NCBI GenBank assembly: GCA_946902875.1
Contig: OX336343.1
Location: forward strand, 5,011,754-5,075,753
Length of the DNA stretch: 64,000 nucleotides
Direction of reading: 5' to 3'
Source of the DNA: Nematopogon swammerdamellus
Taxonomy: Eukaryota; Arthropoda; Insecta; Lepidoptera; Adelidae
The notes below the pieces were generated by a model. That model searched no databases and was not told the origin of the DNA. It saw only the letters and a program-made list of their open reading frames with translations. Position 1 is the first letter of the stretch. The number at the start of each line of letters is the position of its first letter. A program made the position numbers and the translations under genes. Positions 10,561 through 21,571 of this stretch are shown in pieces.

Positions 10561-11225
10561 TGGTCCTGAAGTTTGAGTACCAACACGATGGGTCTAGCTC
10601 CAGTGTTTCTCGAGTTATGACCAAAACAAAAGGTCATGTGACAGATGGATAGATCTCACCGAGACCTGAAGTTTGAGTACCAACACGATGGGTCTAGCAC
10701 CAGTGGTTCTCGAGTTAGGACTAAAATAAAAGTTCATGTGACAGATGAATAGATCTCACCGAGACCTGAAGTTTGAGTACCAACACGATGGGTCTAGCAC
10801 CAGTGGTTCTCGAGTTATGACCAAAACAAAAGTTCATGTGACAGATGGATAGATCTCACCGAGACCTGAAGTTTGAGTACCAACACGATGGGTCTAGCAC
10901 CAGTGGTTCTCGAGTTATGACCAAAACCAAAGTTCATGTTACAGATGGATAGATATCACAGGGACCTGAAGTTTGAGTATCAACACGATGGGTCTAGCAC
11001 CAGTGGCTCTCGAGTTATGACCAAAACAAAAGTTCACGTGACAGATGGATAGATCTCACCGAGACCTGAAGTTTGAGCACCAACACGATGGGTCTAGCAC
11101 CAGTGGTTCTCGAGTTATGACCAAAACCAAAGTTCATGTGACAGATGGATAGATCTCACCGGGACCTGAAGTTTGAGTACCAACACGATGGGTCTAGCAC
11201 CAGTGGTTCTCGAGTTATGTATGAC
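10561..11225. repeat. 100-bp tandem satellite, about 6.6 units
   Basis: Unit starts lie at 10563, 10663, 10763, 10863, 10963, 11063 and 11163, an exact 100-base period. The consensus begins CCTGAAGTTTGAGTACCAAC and includes TTCTCGAGTTATGACCAAAA and GACAGATGGATAGATCTCAC. Single diverged units occur at about 27075-27155 and 5876-5895, so the unit also exists dispersed. Confidence 0.95.
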
Positions 11226-11689
11226 CAAACAAACAAACAAACAAACAATATACTTTCGCATTTATTATAAAGTGAGTAACGTAATTTTCTTATGAGTGTT
11301 GCAGTTGCATGCATGCATTGCATGGTGCCATTCAGTTTTTGTGAAAAACAACACGTGAAAAATATGCAAAACAATTTTATTATTATGACTATAACGACTA
11401 GGAAAGGCTACTGATTGTAATGCGTCGACTGACCGGCCGACTGCATCTGGCTGCCTGAAACCTTCTCAGAATAAAAACGCAACACTAACTCCCAGGCGCA
11501 GCGGCGCACGCGCCGTTATGGTTTTGAGATGACTTACGCATACATCTATGACTCACAAACACAACGTTGTGTCCTGTGTAAAGAAGAGTAATATAACCGT
11601 TGCGAGAGCGAGAAACCGCTCGGCATTAGTTGCTAGGATGAACGGAGTAAATCAAGTTCATAGTTCATTGGTGTAGTATTTGTTTTTAC
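11226..11689. other. Intergenic; short (CAAA)n tract
   Basis: An (AAAC)n run lies at 11226-11247 directly after the 100-bp array. Otherwise nothing is recognised. Confidence 0.4.
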
Positions 11690-11737
11690 ACTTATTCGGT
11701 TTTCCGTCGTACGGAAGCCTATTACTAAGCCTACGCC

Positions 11738-13050
<1,313 letters not shown>

Positions 13051-13123
13051 TATGTCTGTCCGAGGGCTGTATCTCTTGAACCGTAATAGGTAGCACGTTG
13101 AAATTTTCACAGAATATTTTTCA

Positions 13124-13384
13124 TAAATATGAATTTTAAAATTTTTTATAATTGTTTTTTCGCGGTATTTATTAAAATGTTTATGTTTAATGGAACGTCT
13201 GTGTGCGGGCGCCTACAAACAAGGCCGCGTGCTATGTACAGACGACAGCACTCATTTCTCACACTTTGGGAACCCTGTCGAAATAAAAAATTTGATTATT
13301 TGTATAATTTTGTAGGGTTAATGAGTGAATGTTAATTTGACAAGGTTGCTAAAGTGTGAGAAATGAGAGCAGTCGTGTGTACTT
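13124..13384. other. Intergenic, nothing recognised
   Basis: AT-rich with no structure identified. Confidence 0.35.
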
Positions 13385-13866
13385 ATGTACATACTACGCT
13401 TCTCTAGGCGTTCTCTATGGCGGCGCTCGCCACAATCGGAGGGCACTCGACCGACCCCATTCTGGGCTGGAAGTGTAAGGAAGCCGGGCGTCTGCAGCCG
13501 TTCGCACCTCGCTGCGGATGGGTTGATTCGTGGCTTTTCACACAGTGCGCCCATGTTGGGGATTTTTTCGAAAGGAGGACGGGCAGAAATGTAAGGGGCT
13601 CGGCCTTAGGAACCAATGACGATAAGCGATATTATGTCATTGGAAAGGTTTTTTTTATATTCTACAACTTTAGAAAAACAGAGCACAAGACCAACAAATT
13701 GCAAGCACTTCATAAGCAACAGAGTTGTCGAAGATCGAAACCAACTTCCGGAGGACATTACCAGGCAAACAACATAAACCAATTTATAAACCGTTTGGAC
13801 ACTCATATGAATAAAGATATTAATATATAAACCGTTTGGACACTCATATGAATAAAGATAAAAAAA
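13385..13866 (+). other. Unassigned open frame joining a LINE C-terminal-like tail
   Basis: A 137-codon frame runs 13417-13830. Its first half (MAALATIGGHSTDPI, then WKCKEAGRLQPF) is not recognised. Its last part (INQFINRLDTHM) resembles the end of non-LTR reverse transcriptases ('SINSFKNRLD'). A 33-base segment, AACCGTTTGGACACTCATAT and neighbours, is duplicated in tandem at 13785-13858. A host exon cannot be excluded, but the repeat-like tail argues against it. Confidence 0.3.
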
Positions 13867-14293
13867 TGCTTCATATTAGTTAAAATTCATGATTACTTAA
13901 CCCATTGACTGCCAACTACGAGTATACTCGCAGTTGGTTTCTATGGTAGGTGCCGACTACGAGTATACTCGTACTGCTTCAAAGGCACTAATAAAGAAGT
14001 GTGGACATGTTGGCGCCCCAATAACCATTCCAATCTATAGATTGGCACCTCGAATAAAAGTCAGAACAAAAAACGAGTGGGATTATTACTTTTATTAGAA
14101 AAAAACATTAAATTTTTCTGAATGTGTTTCTTACAATCTAGGTCGGTATTACAATGACAAAGCTGACTTAGTTTCCTATAGTGAAATACGGTTAAAACAT
14201 CAGAAAAAAGTACAAAACACAATAGAAACAATCAATAGTCATAAAAATATAGAAAACAATCGAATGCTATTACTAAATTATAATTCTTCCATC

Positions 14294-14462
14294 TCAGAAA
14301 GATTTTTGATGAGTGTGATACATTTTAAAACATTTGACAATGCAGAGCGCTGGTTGACCTGTGCACATACCACAGCAGTATGCACTCTCTGTGCGCTTTT
14401 TGTTTTTTGTGCAGACTCTACAAAGTTTTGTAGGATTTTTTTTTTTTGGCTAACTAATGGTC
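14294..14462 (-). pseudogene. piggyBac transposase C-terminal zinc-binding domain, fragment
   Basis: The minus-strand frame ending in a stop at 14294-14296 contains LCRVC, then KKRTESAYCCGMC, then GQPALCIVKCFKMYHT. These are C-x2-C, C-C-x2-C and C-x3-C clusters followed by a terminal YHT, the pattern of the piggyBac-family C-terminal Cys-rich domain that binds the element ends. Upstream, the catalytic domain is missing or decayed, so the product cannot transpose. No other function is suggested. Confidence 0.75.
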
Positions 14463-14518
14463 GGTTCAGTTTCGCTCAGTCAGTTCAGTCCAGTTCAAAT
14501 TCCTGTGATGTAGGTGGG

Positions 14519-14667
14519 TATAGTGCGCGGGACGGATCTCGGCGTGTCGTCGCCGCAGCGGGCGACTCGCCACGCGAATACACTATACAAGTACGGTGCG
14601 GGTGCGAGGGAGAACACTGACGAACCGCTGCGGCGGCGACACGCCGAGATCCGCCCCGCGCATTATA
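14519..14667. mobile_element. GC-rich foldback MITE (family G1), copy 1
   Basis: Inverted arms of about 43 bases (TATAGTGCGCGGGACGGATC at the left, its near complement ending GCGCATTATA at the right) flank a centre containing AAGTACGGTGCGGGTGCGAG. The second copy, in reverse orientation, is at 40107-40255. The ends lie at TATA, compatible with a TA target. Much more GC-rich than its surroundings. Confidence 0.85.
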
Positions 14668-15228
14668 AGTCCGTAGGTTTTGCCACTTTGTAACATAAAG
14701 TAACATACATACTTTTATGTTACGGTAACATAAAAAGTAACATTAAAGCAACATAATATAAAGTAAAGCTGAGAACATAACGAAAGATTAAGTAGAATTT
14801 TAATAAAATTTAATGAGGTGCATAGGAAAGGGAATATAACTAGTACGAGTAAACTCGTAGTTGGCACCCTGGTATAACATTTTTATGCAGGTTGCCAACT
14901 ACGAGTATACTCGTAGTAACGCGTTTGTATGGTGGCACCGCGATTCTGGTGCCAGCGATACCATGGCAGTCAATGTGTAATGCTTCATACTCTTTTAGGT
15001 TCTATACACTTTTTAGTTTCTTCTATGGGAACCACCATGATTTTTTTCCTTTTTCTTATTTTTATTATTTGTTGTTATATCGGCCATAATAACACATATT
15101 CTGTGAAAATTTCAACCGGCTATCTATTACGGTTAAAGAGATACAGCCCTCGGAAAGACAGACAGATAGACAGACGGCGTAGGCTTAGTAATAGGGTCCC
15201 GAACGAAGGGTACGGAACCCTAAAAAAA

Positions 15229-15790
15229 TAATACTGTCCTGCAATAAGTTCGCTACGTTTTACATATAGCTACGAAGATTAAATAATTATATCGACTACT
15301 TCGCGCCATCTTTCTTATTGAGCCTTTGTCTTGTTGACGTTCCGATGAGAGATATGGCCTTATTATTTCATTTTGGCGAAATGGGAGAGGATAGATTTGA
15401 AGAAAAAAAAAATCACATTATCCGATGATAATAAATTATATGTAATGACTGTTTTTCCTTTGAGTTCTTCCTTAGAGAGCATTGCCTTTTGTAGCCGATT
15501 CGCATAATGTGTTCCGAAATAGATATTTCGCAAAACGGCCGCTTACGTCATTCATTGTGATTCTTTGCGAATGAGATGTTCTAACCAAAATTTATGTTTG
15601 AACCATACCCAATGTTCTATAATAATTCAAGCTAATAATTTCTTGGTTTCTCTCTTTCTGTGTCCCTATCTCTCTCACTCTCTTCCTACCCCCATTCCTT
15701 CCTCCCTCACTCCCTCACTCCCTTCCTTCCCTCTTTTCCTCTTAGGGGATGAATTTTCCAAAACGTTGATACAACTGACTTTTATTTAAA
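15229..15790. other. Intergenic with CT-rich tract
   Basis: A (CT/CCT)-rich low-complexity stretch lies at about 15650-15740. No gene is seen. Confidence 0.4.
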
Positions 15791-16057
15791 TAAAAGTGGT
15801 TATTTGAACCTGCTGCGGGCTGAGTAGGCTGTGGGCTAAGTTAGAGTTTCAAAGTGGTCAACTGGGCTCGCGGGCTGAGTTGACTATAAAAAAATGAATA
15901 CATATTTCAAAGGGGTCATTTAAGCCCGCGGGCTGAGGGGGCTGTGGGCTGAGTTGACCAATGATTCAAATATATTTGCTGTGCTAAATAAATAGTCAAG
16001 TTGTAAAAAACAATTACTCGGTCAGCAAAATTATTATTTGGTCAGCAGAATAACACA
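15791..16057. repeat. Diverged tandem units with GCGGGCTGAG/GTGGGCTGAG
   Basis: Three imperfect units of roughly 70-90 bases carry GGGCTGAGT-type motifs (about 15812, 15868, 15925). They are followed by short repeats of GGTCAGCAGAATAAC type. Confidence 0.5.
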
Positions 16058-16423
16058 ATTGGTTAGCAGAAAATTTAAACATGGTTAGCTATATAATTAA
16101 CGGTGAAGGCCGGCGCGCCAAGGGTCTCGCGTATCCAGAAAAAAAAATTAAGTGCTTTTTTGTAAGTAATTTTGGAAGTAACATGTTGTAAGAATATCTA
16201 AAATTAAACTTTTAACACCCCTCTTTTTTCGTCGGGGGTTATTGGTTAGCAGAAAATTTAAACATGGTTAGCTATATAATTAACGGTGAAGGCCGGCGCG
16301 CCAAGGGTCTCGCGTATCCAGAAAAAAAAATTAAGTGCTTTTTTGTAAGTAATTTTGGAAGTAACATGTTGTAAGAATATCTAAAATTAAACTTTTAACA
16401 CCCCTCTTTTTTCGTCGGGGGTT
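16058..16423. repeat. 183-bp perfect tandem duplication
   Basis: ATTGGTTAGCAGAAAATTTA starts at 16058 and again at 16241. The two units look identical, including GGCCGGCGCGCCAAGGGTCT and a C-rich CACCCCTCTTTTTTCGTC end. A duplication this clean must be recent, or it is an assembly artefact. Confidence 0.9.
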
Positions 16424-16545
16424 AATAATGAAAAAAACGACATGTGCCGCCTCGACATGGTTATGAACATGTTAGATTAGGGTTAATTTTTATAAATTAA
16501 AACTGGTAATTTTTTTAAACGACCTAAACATTTATTTTGAATAGA
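16424..16545. repeat. Repeat related to the centre of the 41.9-kb foldback
   Basis: GAAAAAAACGACATGTGCCG, GGGTTAATTTTTATAAATTA and ACATTTATTTTGAATAG-like blocks match about 42100-42245 inside SHMT intron 1. The same element is therefore present in part here. Confidence 0.6.
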
Positions 16546-16562
16546 AATATATGCTTGTATGC

Positions 16563-16695
16563 TATATATATATATATATATACGAATATATCATATATAT
16601 ATTTTCATAATCATCGCCATCGTCACCGTCCGCGTCACCGTCACCGACATCTCCACCGCCACCGTCACCGTCACCGTCAGCAACGTCGTCTTCTT
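16563..16695. repeat. (TA)n and (CACCGT)n low-complexity tracts
   Basis: (TA)n lies at 16563-16600. Hexanucleotide-like CGTCACCGTCACCG and CACCGCCACCGT runs follow at 16618-16680, and a CTT-rich tract at 16685-16725. The His/Arg-rich open frames here are artefacts. Confidence 0.8.
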
Positions 16696-16699
16696 CTTA

Positions 16700-17169
16700 T
16701 ACTTCTTCTTCTTTTACTTTAGAAAAAAATCAACGCGATCGAAATATAATTATCATTTAATGTGATAGTGTTACAGGTAAATATATTCATGTTAGTTGAA
16801 GGTAGGCAGTAGTACCTACTAAGTGAAAAGATTATCTCATAATTCCTTTATTTTGTAAAATAATTTCATTTTTGTTTGGACAGCTTTGCTTTCGCAACGA
16901 ATTTCTAAACTACCCTACATACAAGTCTGCTAGTCTTGCTCCAAAAATAACTGAAGCTGTCCAAAAATGAAGTAGCTTTTATACGACTAAAATGCGGCTA
17001 AAAATACTTATGAAAATGTGACAAATAAAAACTGCGAGAGTAATAAACATTTAACTCCCACACACCGAACTGTCGCGCCAACTACTCGTGAATAAAGATT
17101 TTACAGTCGTATTCAACTAGCTAAAGCACGCCACAGACGATGGTGATGATATGACTAAATAATATATCA
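16700..17169. other. Intergenic, nothing recognised
   Basis: AT-rich with no repeat ends or gene identified. Confidence 0.35.
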
Positions 17170-17525
17170 ATTGCCCGCGGCTGCGCTCGCGGTAGATTCA
17201 GTTTAATAGCAAATCCGATTTACAAGCAAATATTATAATGAACGATCGCTTCTCCTACAATTCTCTATCTCTCACCCTCTCTCCCTCGCTCCCACTAACT
17301 CCCCCCCCCCCCCCCCCTCCCTCCCATACGTAAAAGATTTCTAATAATCGTCACTTTAGTTTTAGTATCCTACAAATAGTCTACAAACGCAGTATCTCAT
17401 AAAACATAGTATGTAACTTACTCCATGACCATCCCTTACAAATATTAGTAATACTTATTTGCGTTTAAATAGGATTTGCTATTAAACCGAGTTTACCGCG
17501 AGCGAAGCCGCGGATAAAAACTAGT
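17170..17525. mobile_element. Inverted-repeat element with GCGAGCGAAGCCGCGG-type ends
   Basis: The left end GCCCGCGGCTGCGCTCGCGG plus TTAATAGCAAATCC is matched by the right end GGATTTGCTATTAAACC plus GCGAGCGAAGCCGCGG and the tail AAAACTAGT. A poly-C run lies at about 17301-17316 between the arms. The right-end motif recurs alone at 20800-20828, 21410-21441, 25495-25515 and 44345-44365, a common lepidopteran repeat edge. Confidence 0.6.
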
Positions 17526-18286
17526 TTCAAAATAAAGCAGTTTTTATAGGTTTTAAATTTAATATTTTTTTTCATTCAAAACACCTACGGTTACGGTAAT
17601 CTACTCGAGTAGGACTGTCCCTTTCGTTCTGTCACCGATTCTCCATCGTCCTATCCCGCGCGGCGTGAAAATTCGCCGCGTCGTCGTCGCCGCAGACCCG
17701 CCTCCGCACACTGCCCTTTCGTCCCGGCATCCGCTACCTACAGCAAATAAGGGCTTAGATGAGTCACTTCAAAGTTAGAATATCTACATTACATATACGA
17801 GTAGCATATCTTCCAATTTTGTGATTTTTTTAAGGCGCAAATAAGACTCAAAAGGTCAACTTTAAACGAAATTATTGAGCTATTCATAGAGATAAAAAAT
17901 CTGTAAAAAATATAATATACTACGTATTGATCTTTAGTTAAACATAGCGAAAAAAAAATATTTTACTACTTTGTAAAGGTGTTAAATAAATCTCCAAAAA
18001 ATAACGAAAAGTACGAAAATTGTACTTTCAAGTTAAATTATCTTTAGAAGTTTCCCTACAATCGTAGCGAAATATATATTTTTTTTCCATCTTTCCAACA
18101 CGTGAAATTTTATATATAGTGTGATTTTCGCGCAAACGTTCATCATCGGCGCGACGTATCAGCCACCGCACGAGTAGAACGAATCTCGCACCTATTTACA
18201 TCTGCATATGGTTCCTGTTTCAATAATCAGTGCTTGGGTTTTGCGGTTTGAGTCTTATTTCCGCCTTAAATAGCCGACTTTCTTTA
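17526..18286. other. Intergenic; CpG-richer patch at 17620-17740
   Basis: CCCGCGCGGCGTGAAAATTC and GCCGCGTCGTCGTCGCCGCA lie within an AT-rich neighbourhood. No gene is recognised. Confidence 0.35.
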
Positions 18287-18435
18287 TGGACCCTGGCATG
18301 GGTGGTTACATACATCACATTCTAAATCCGTGATTGTAACCTCAGCACCTTGTTTCCCAGTGCCATGTCATTACTTCCGTTTGGTTCGCGCCGACTACGC
18401 TGAACTGGACGGAAAACATCGGACAATTTTTTATA
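18287..18435 (-). mobile_element. Diverged SINE A/B fragment
   Basis: Antisense matches to the shared body: CCAGTGCCATGTCA, TTCCGTTTGGTTCGCGCCGA and CTGAACTGGACGGAAAACAT. No poly-A tail or head remains. Confidence 0.55.
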
Positions 18436-18553
18436 GGTTTTTCAATGACTGTTTTGATGTGAAACATTATATGCACGGTCATTTTGTCGCACCCTCTACA
18501 TCTTACCCATCTATATTAAGTATATGTGTGTTATGTGTACATTTTATGATATG

Positions 18554-18593
18554 ATAAAACACGGGGTTCACATATGTGAACCCCGTGTTTTAT
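18554..18593. repeat. Perfect 40-bp palindrome
   Basis: Each half reads ATAAAACACGGGGTTCACAT and the second half is its exact complement, with no loop. It is non-coding. It could be the scar of a foldback element or a very strong cruciform. Confidence 0.95.
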
Positions 18594-18734
18594 GATGCGT
18601 TGCATGTGACGCACCACAGAGTCTGTCTAGTTCAATCTGTCGTGTTCGCTACACTGAACACGCAAACACACACACAATACAGATGGATGAGAGAGAGGAT
18701 GTGACAAATTGAACTACCAGAGACTTTCGGAAGT

Positions 18735-18800
18735 TAATTTTACTTTACTAGGGTAAAACCCGCCCGGATTGATACCGTCAATCACCGCACAGAAGAAGCA
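18735..18800 (+). repeat. SINE-derived segment, inverted partner at 19930-19990
   Basis: ACTAGGGTAAAACCCGCCCG, then GATTGATACCGTCAATCACC and GCACAG, is repeated in inverted form at 19932-19988. Both are variants of the middle of the SINE body. Confidence 0.7.
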
Positions 18801-19332
18801 AAATACCAGAAAGATTTATTAAAGAGTTTCTCATTGTAGTGCTTTTATCTTACACTGCCTACTCTACTCTACCGACTCTACCACCCCATTTTTGCGTGTG
18901 AACGGCTACTCTACCGAAAACAGTAGAGTACAGTTAATAGGGCAAAATAGTAGGTAGACCAGTCTCCGGCTAACTCTACTAATGTGAACTAGGCTAGTAA
19001 CAATAGCTAAAATAAGTAACCAGTACCTACTTACACAATATAAATATACCAAAGCGCAAAGTAACAACTATATTACTGACTTCAGGTCCCTTGACTAGGC
19101 CGATACGGCCAAATACGTTCAAAATGCATTATTATTATGTCTGTCGGTACACCAACGATGCAGCCAGCTCATTGTTACGTCGGTATTTCGTTCCCGGCTG
19201 TGTCTGCGTGCCGGACCTGAGGGCTGCGGTGGTCCCGCCACGCCATAACCCACTATCCGTCATTCCGAGGCCCATTTCTCCGCCTACGCTCCCGCCACAT
19301 GGTTACAGTCCCCGGCTTCGCCCGCGTTATAA
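18801..19332. other. Intergenic, nothing recognised
   Basis: A CTACTCTACTCTACCG-rich stretch lies around 18860-18930. The 88-codon frame at 19091-19357 has no recognisable domain. Confidence 0.35.
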
Positions 19333-19378
19333 TCACACTTGCATTGAAATGGGATAATTTCAATGCAAGTGTGATTCG
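19333..19378. repeat. Perfect 20-bp-stem hairpin
   Basis: AATCACACTTGCATTGAAAT pairs exactly with its complement across a GGGATA loop. It has no flanking T-run and is shorter than a typical animal pre-miRNA, so function is unclear. Confidence 0.85.
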
Positions 19379-20048
19379 TTTTGCATATTTCTAATCTGGA
19401 AGATGCACATTTAGTTGAGTCGCTCGCTCTATTTCATATTAAACGCTATATGCGCTATATTTCTGCTCTAGAAGCCCCTTGTGTTCACTGTATAGGAGTA
19501 ACTATTAAGTAATCTGTGGTATAGGCTGGAGGATGGAAAGAATCTCATGCTCAATTCATTTGCTACTACCTACTTACATTCCACTATATTAATCGAATCT
19601 CAAACATTAACTGATAGTTTGACTGTAAGAAATCTCTGTAAGGGATAAGTCCACCTTTGCACCTTATGTAAATTTTACAATGTACTTATTACTGTTGAAT
19701 GTTTATTGGAGCAATAAAGCATTCTCTATCTATCTATCTGTAATTAGATAGCTCTAGAATAGAATAACTATGTTCCAATACCTCGCTCGCTTCTAGACCC
19801 CGCTGCTGCTATCGAGTTAAGTAGCTAAGTGTGTTCTATATGTCTACTCCTACTCTATAACTGCTCCCTTGTGTTCGGCCCGTATAGGCTGGAGGATGGA
19901 AAGAATCTCATGGCCGTTTTTGCCGACTTTATTCTGTGCGGTGATTGACGGTATCGATCCGGGCGGGTTTTACCCTAGTAAGATAAGTGAAGGGACCCAC
20001 AAGCACTGCGCTTTCATGTCGAAAATGTCAAATCAATACTAATAATAC
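19379..20048. repeat. LINE 3'-tail-like end, 30-bp direct repeats and inverted SINE fragment
   Basis: AATAAAGCATTCTCTATCTA and the TATC tail at about 19708-19740 look like a non-LTR 3' end. ATAGGCTGGAGGATGGAAAG with AATCTCATG occurs at about 19521 and again at 19886. An antisense SINE-body fragment lies at 19932-20005. Confidence 0.5.
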
Positions 20049-20464
20049 TGTAGGTCCCTTATAATACTGTAAATAAAACTGTAGATCCCTTCCCTCCTAA
20101 TCTTACTTGGTGGTAGGGTTTAACCCGCCCGGGTTGGTACCACCGCACTGAATGAAACGTCGGTCGAAACGGCTATGTAAATAGTTTGTGTTCTCCGACC
20201 AGCAGGTCTATTCTTGTAAATTCTGACAGCGGAATCAGCGCTGACGTGGCACTGAGAGCCACTTTGGTAAGTGGCTCTCAGCGCCACAACAGCGCTGATT
20301 CCGTTGTCAGAATTTACAAGAATAGACCTGCAGTTCAGTGTAGCCGGCAAGATCAAAGGGGGAAGCACTGACATGGCACCTAGTTCACCAGGTGCTATGG
20401 GCTGACATCACGGACGTTGTGGTGATGTAGCCAAACGTGTCAGTTTCCATAAAAAAAAAAAAAA
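20049..20464 (+). mobile_element. SINE A body split by a nested foldback
   Basis: It is headless from CTGTAGGTCCCTT. The body runs to CCGACCAG, is interrupted at 20203-20330, and resumes TTCAGTGTAGCCGG to CAGTTTCCAT and a poly-A of about 14. It is otherwise like the family A copy at 23065. Confidence 0.85.
20203..20330. mobile_element. 128-bp foldback inserted in a SINE
   Basis: Nearly perfect inverted arms of about 55 bases: CAGGTCTATTCTTGTAAATT at the left, complement ending AGACCTG at the right. The inner arms are GAGAGCCACTT/AAGTGGCTCTC. The flanking SINE reads GACCAG before and CAGTTCAG after, so a 3-base CAG duplication is likely. No coding capacity. Confidence 0.9.
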
Positions 20465-21571
20465 TTATAATAATAAATCTGTAAGGGATGGTCGTGGAGT
20501 AAGTTATTGAGATACTGCGTTTGTAGAATCTATGTATGATACTAAAACTAAATTGACGATTTTTATAAATAATTTATGTATGTATGTATCTCCATAACTC
20601 TTAAACCGATCATCCGAATTCGATGAAACTTAGTGTAAACACATTTATCTATACGTGACACAGGATAGGCTAAATAAAATTCAGTTCCGGTTACACTGAG
20701 ATGTGGCTCTCATACAAACCGATTATTCCGCGCACCGAAATAAAGGTACGGTAGCGGGCTTACCTACTTACTTTTTTCTTTTTAAAATACGAATTTCACG
20801 CGAGCGAAGGCGCGGGCAAAAGCTAGTTTGAACAAAATTAATACGGAAAGTGGTGCATGTGAACGGGTTCGAACCTTCTTCTTACAAACAGAGACCTGCT
20901 TCTTCTTACAAACAGAGACCTCTGGCCTTTTGAGCACGAGCCGCTGAAGCCACGTGTCAGAATAGCGTTTAATTACTGGAGAGTGACGACGACGAGGTCG
21001 TAAATGCGATGTCCAGTAGCCACAGTCGCCAGCGGTGGAGAGAGGCGACGGAAGTCTGCACCGTAAACCTTCCGGGCGATAAACTGGATAGCCGTTATTA
21101 GATCGAGCTACTTCTCAAGTTTGATTACGTCTGCTGCAAACAATCCAAAATGATAGAACTGCTATTGGAATACTTTATAATGTTGATACCTTCCGCAGTG
21201 ACTGCTTTAAATTTGAGATAATACCTTATATCTGTTATCAATTCAACTAATAATAAATCTGTAAGGGATGGTCATGGAGTACCATATGTCATAGAATAGG
21301 ATAAAATGTTGTTCCGGTTACGCTAAGTTGTGGCTCTCATTCAAACCGAGAGCCCGAAATAAAGGTACGGTAGAGGGCTTACTTACTTTCTTCTTTTTAA
21401 ATACGAGTTTTACGCGAGCGAAGCCGCGGGCAAAAGCTAGTGCTTTATAAAAATATTCGTCGCTAACACCATATTATACAGGCATGGCGATCTTATTACA
21501 ATTCCTAGATTCTACACACATAGCACATCAATACTTACTAATAAATCTGTAAGGAATGGTCATTGGTCATG
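20465..21571. repeat. Repeat edges of the CTGTAAGGGATGGTC / GCGGGCAAAAGCTAGT type
   Basis: TCTGTAAGGGATGGTCGTGG at about 20477 and a CGCGAGCGAAGGCGCGGGCA end at about 20800-20828 bracket one copy. The same pair recurs at about 21248-21441, and the start alone at about 21543. These look like successive members of one short dispersed family. No gene is present; 20830-21240 is otherwise unassigned. Confidence 0.55.

Larger units (their letters stand above)
13904..14971 (-). mobile_element. piggyBac-like element remnant
   Basis: It is inserted at TTAA (13900-13903). The left end is CCCATTGACTGCCAACTACG. The right end TGGCAGTCAATGTG is its mutated inverted copy. The palindromic subterminal motif CGAGTATACTCG recurs near both ends (about 13918, 13960, 14840 with one change, 14900). 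The minus strand still encodes a transposase C-terminal Cys-rich domain. A GC-rich foldback (14519-14667) has inserted into it. TTAA target, CCC-type ends and a Cys-rich tail are the classic piggyBac set. Confidence 0.8.
13867..15228. repeat. Repeat family C interrupted by a piggyBac-like insertion
   Basis: The left piece at 13867-13903 (ATGCTTCATATTAGTTAAAA, then CATGATTACTTAA) and the right piece from 14972 (TAATGCTTCATACTC onward) match adjacent parts of other C copies such as 4946-5254. The right piece ends with TACGGAACCCTAAAAAAA. Confidence 0.8.

Noticed and set aside
16537..16765. His/Arg-rich short proteins
   Set aside because: Translation of (CACCGT)n and (TA)n low-complexity sequence.
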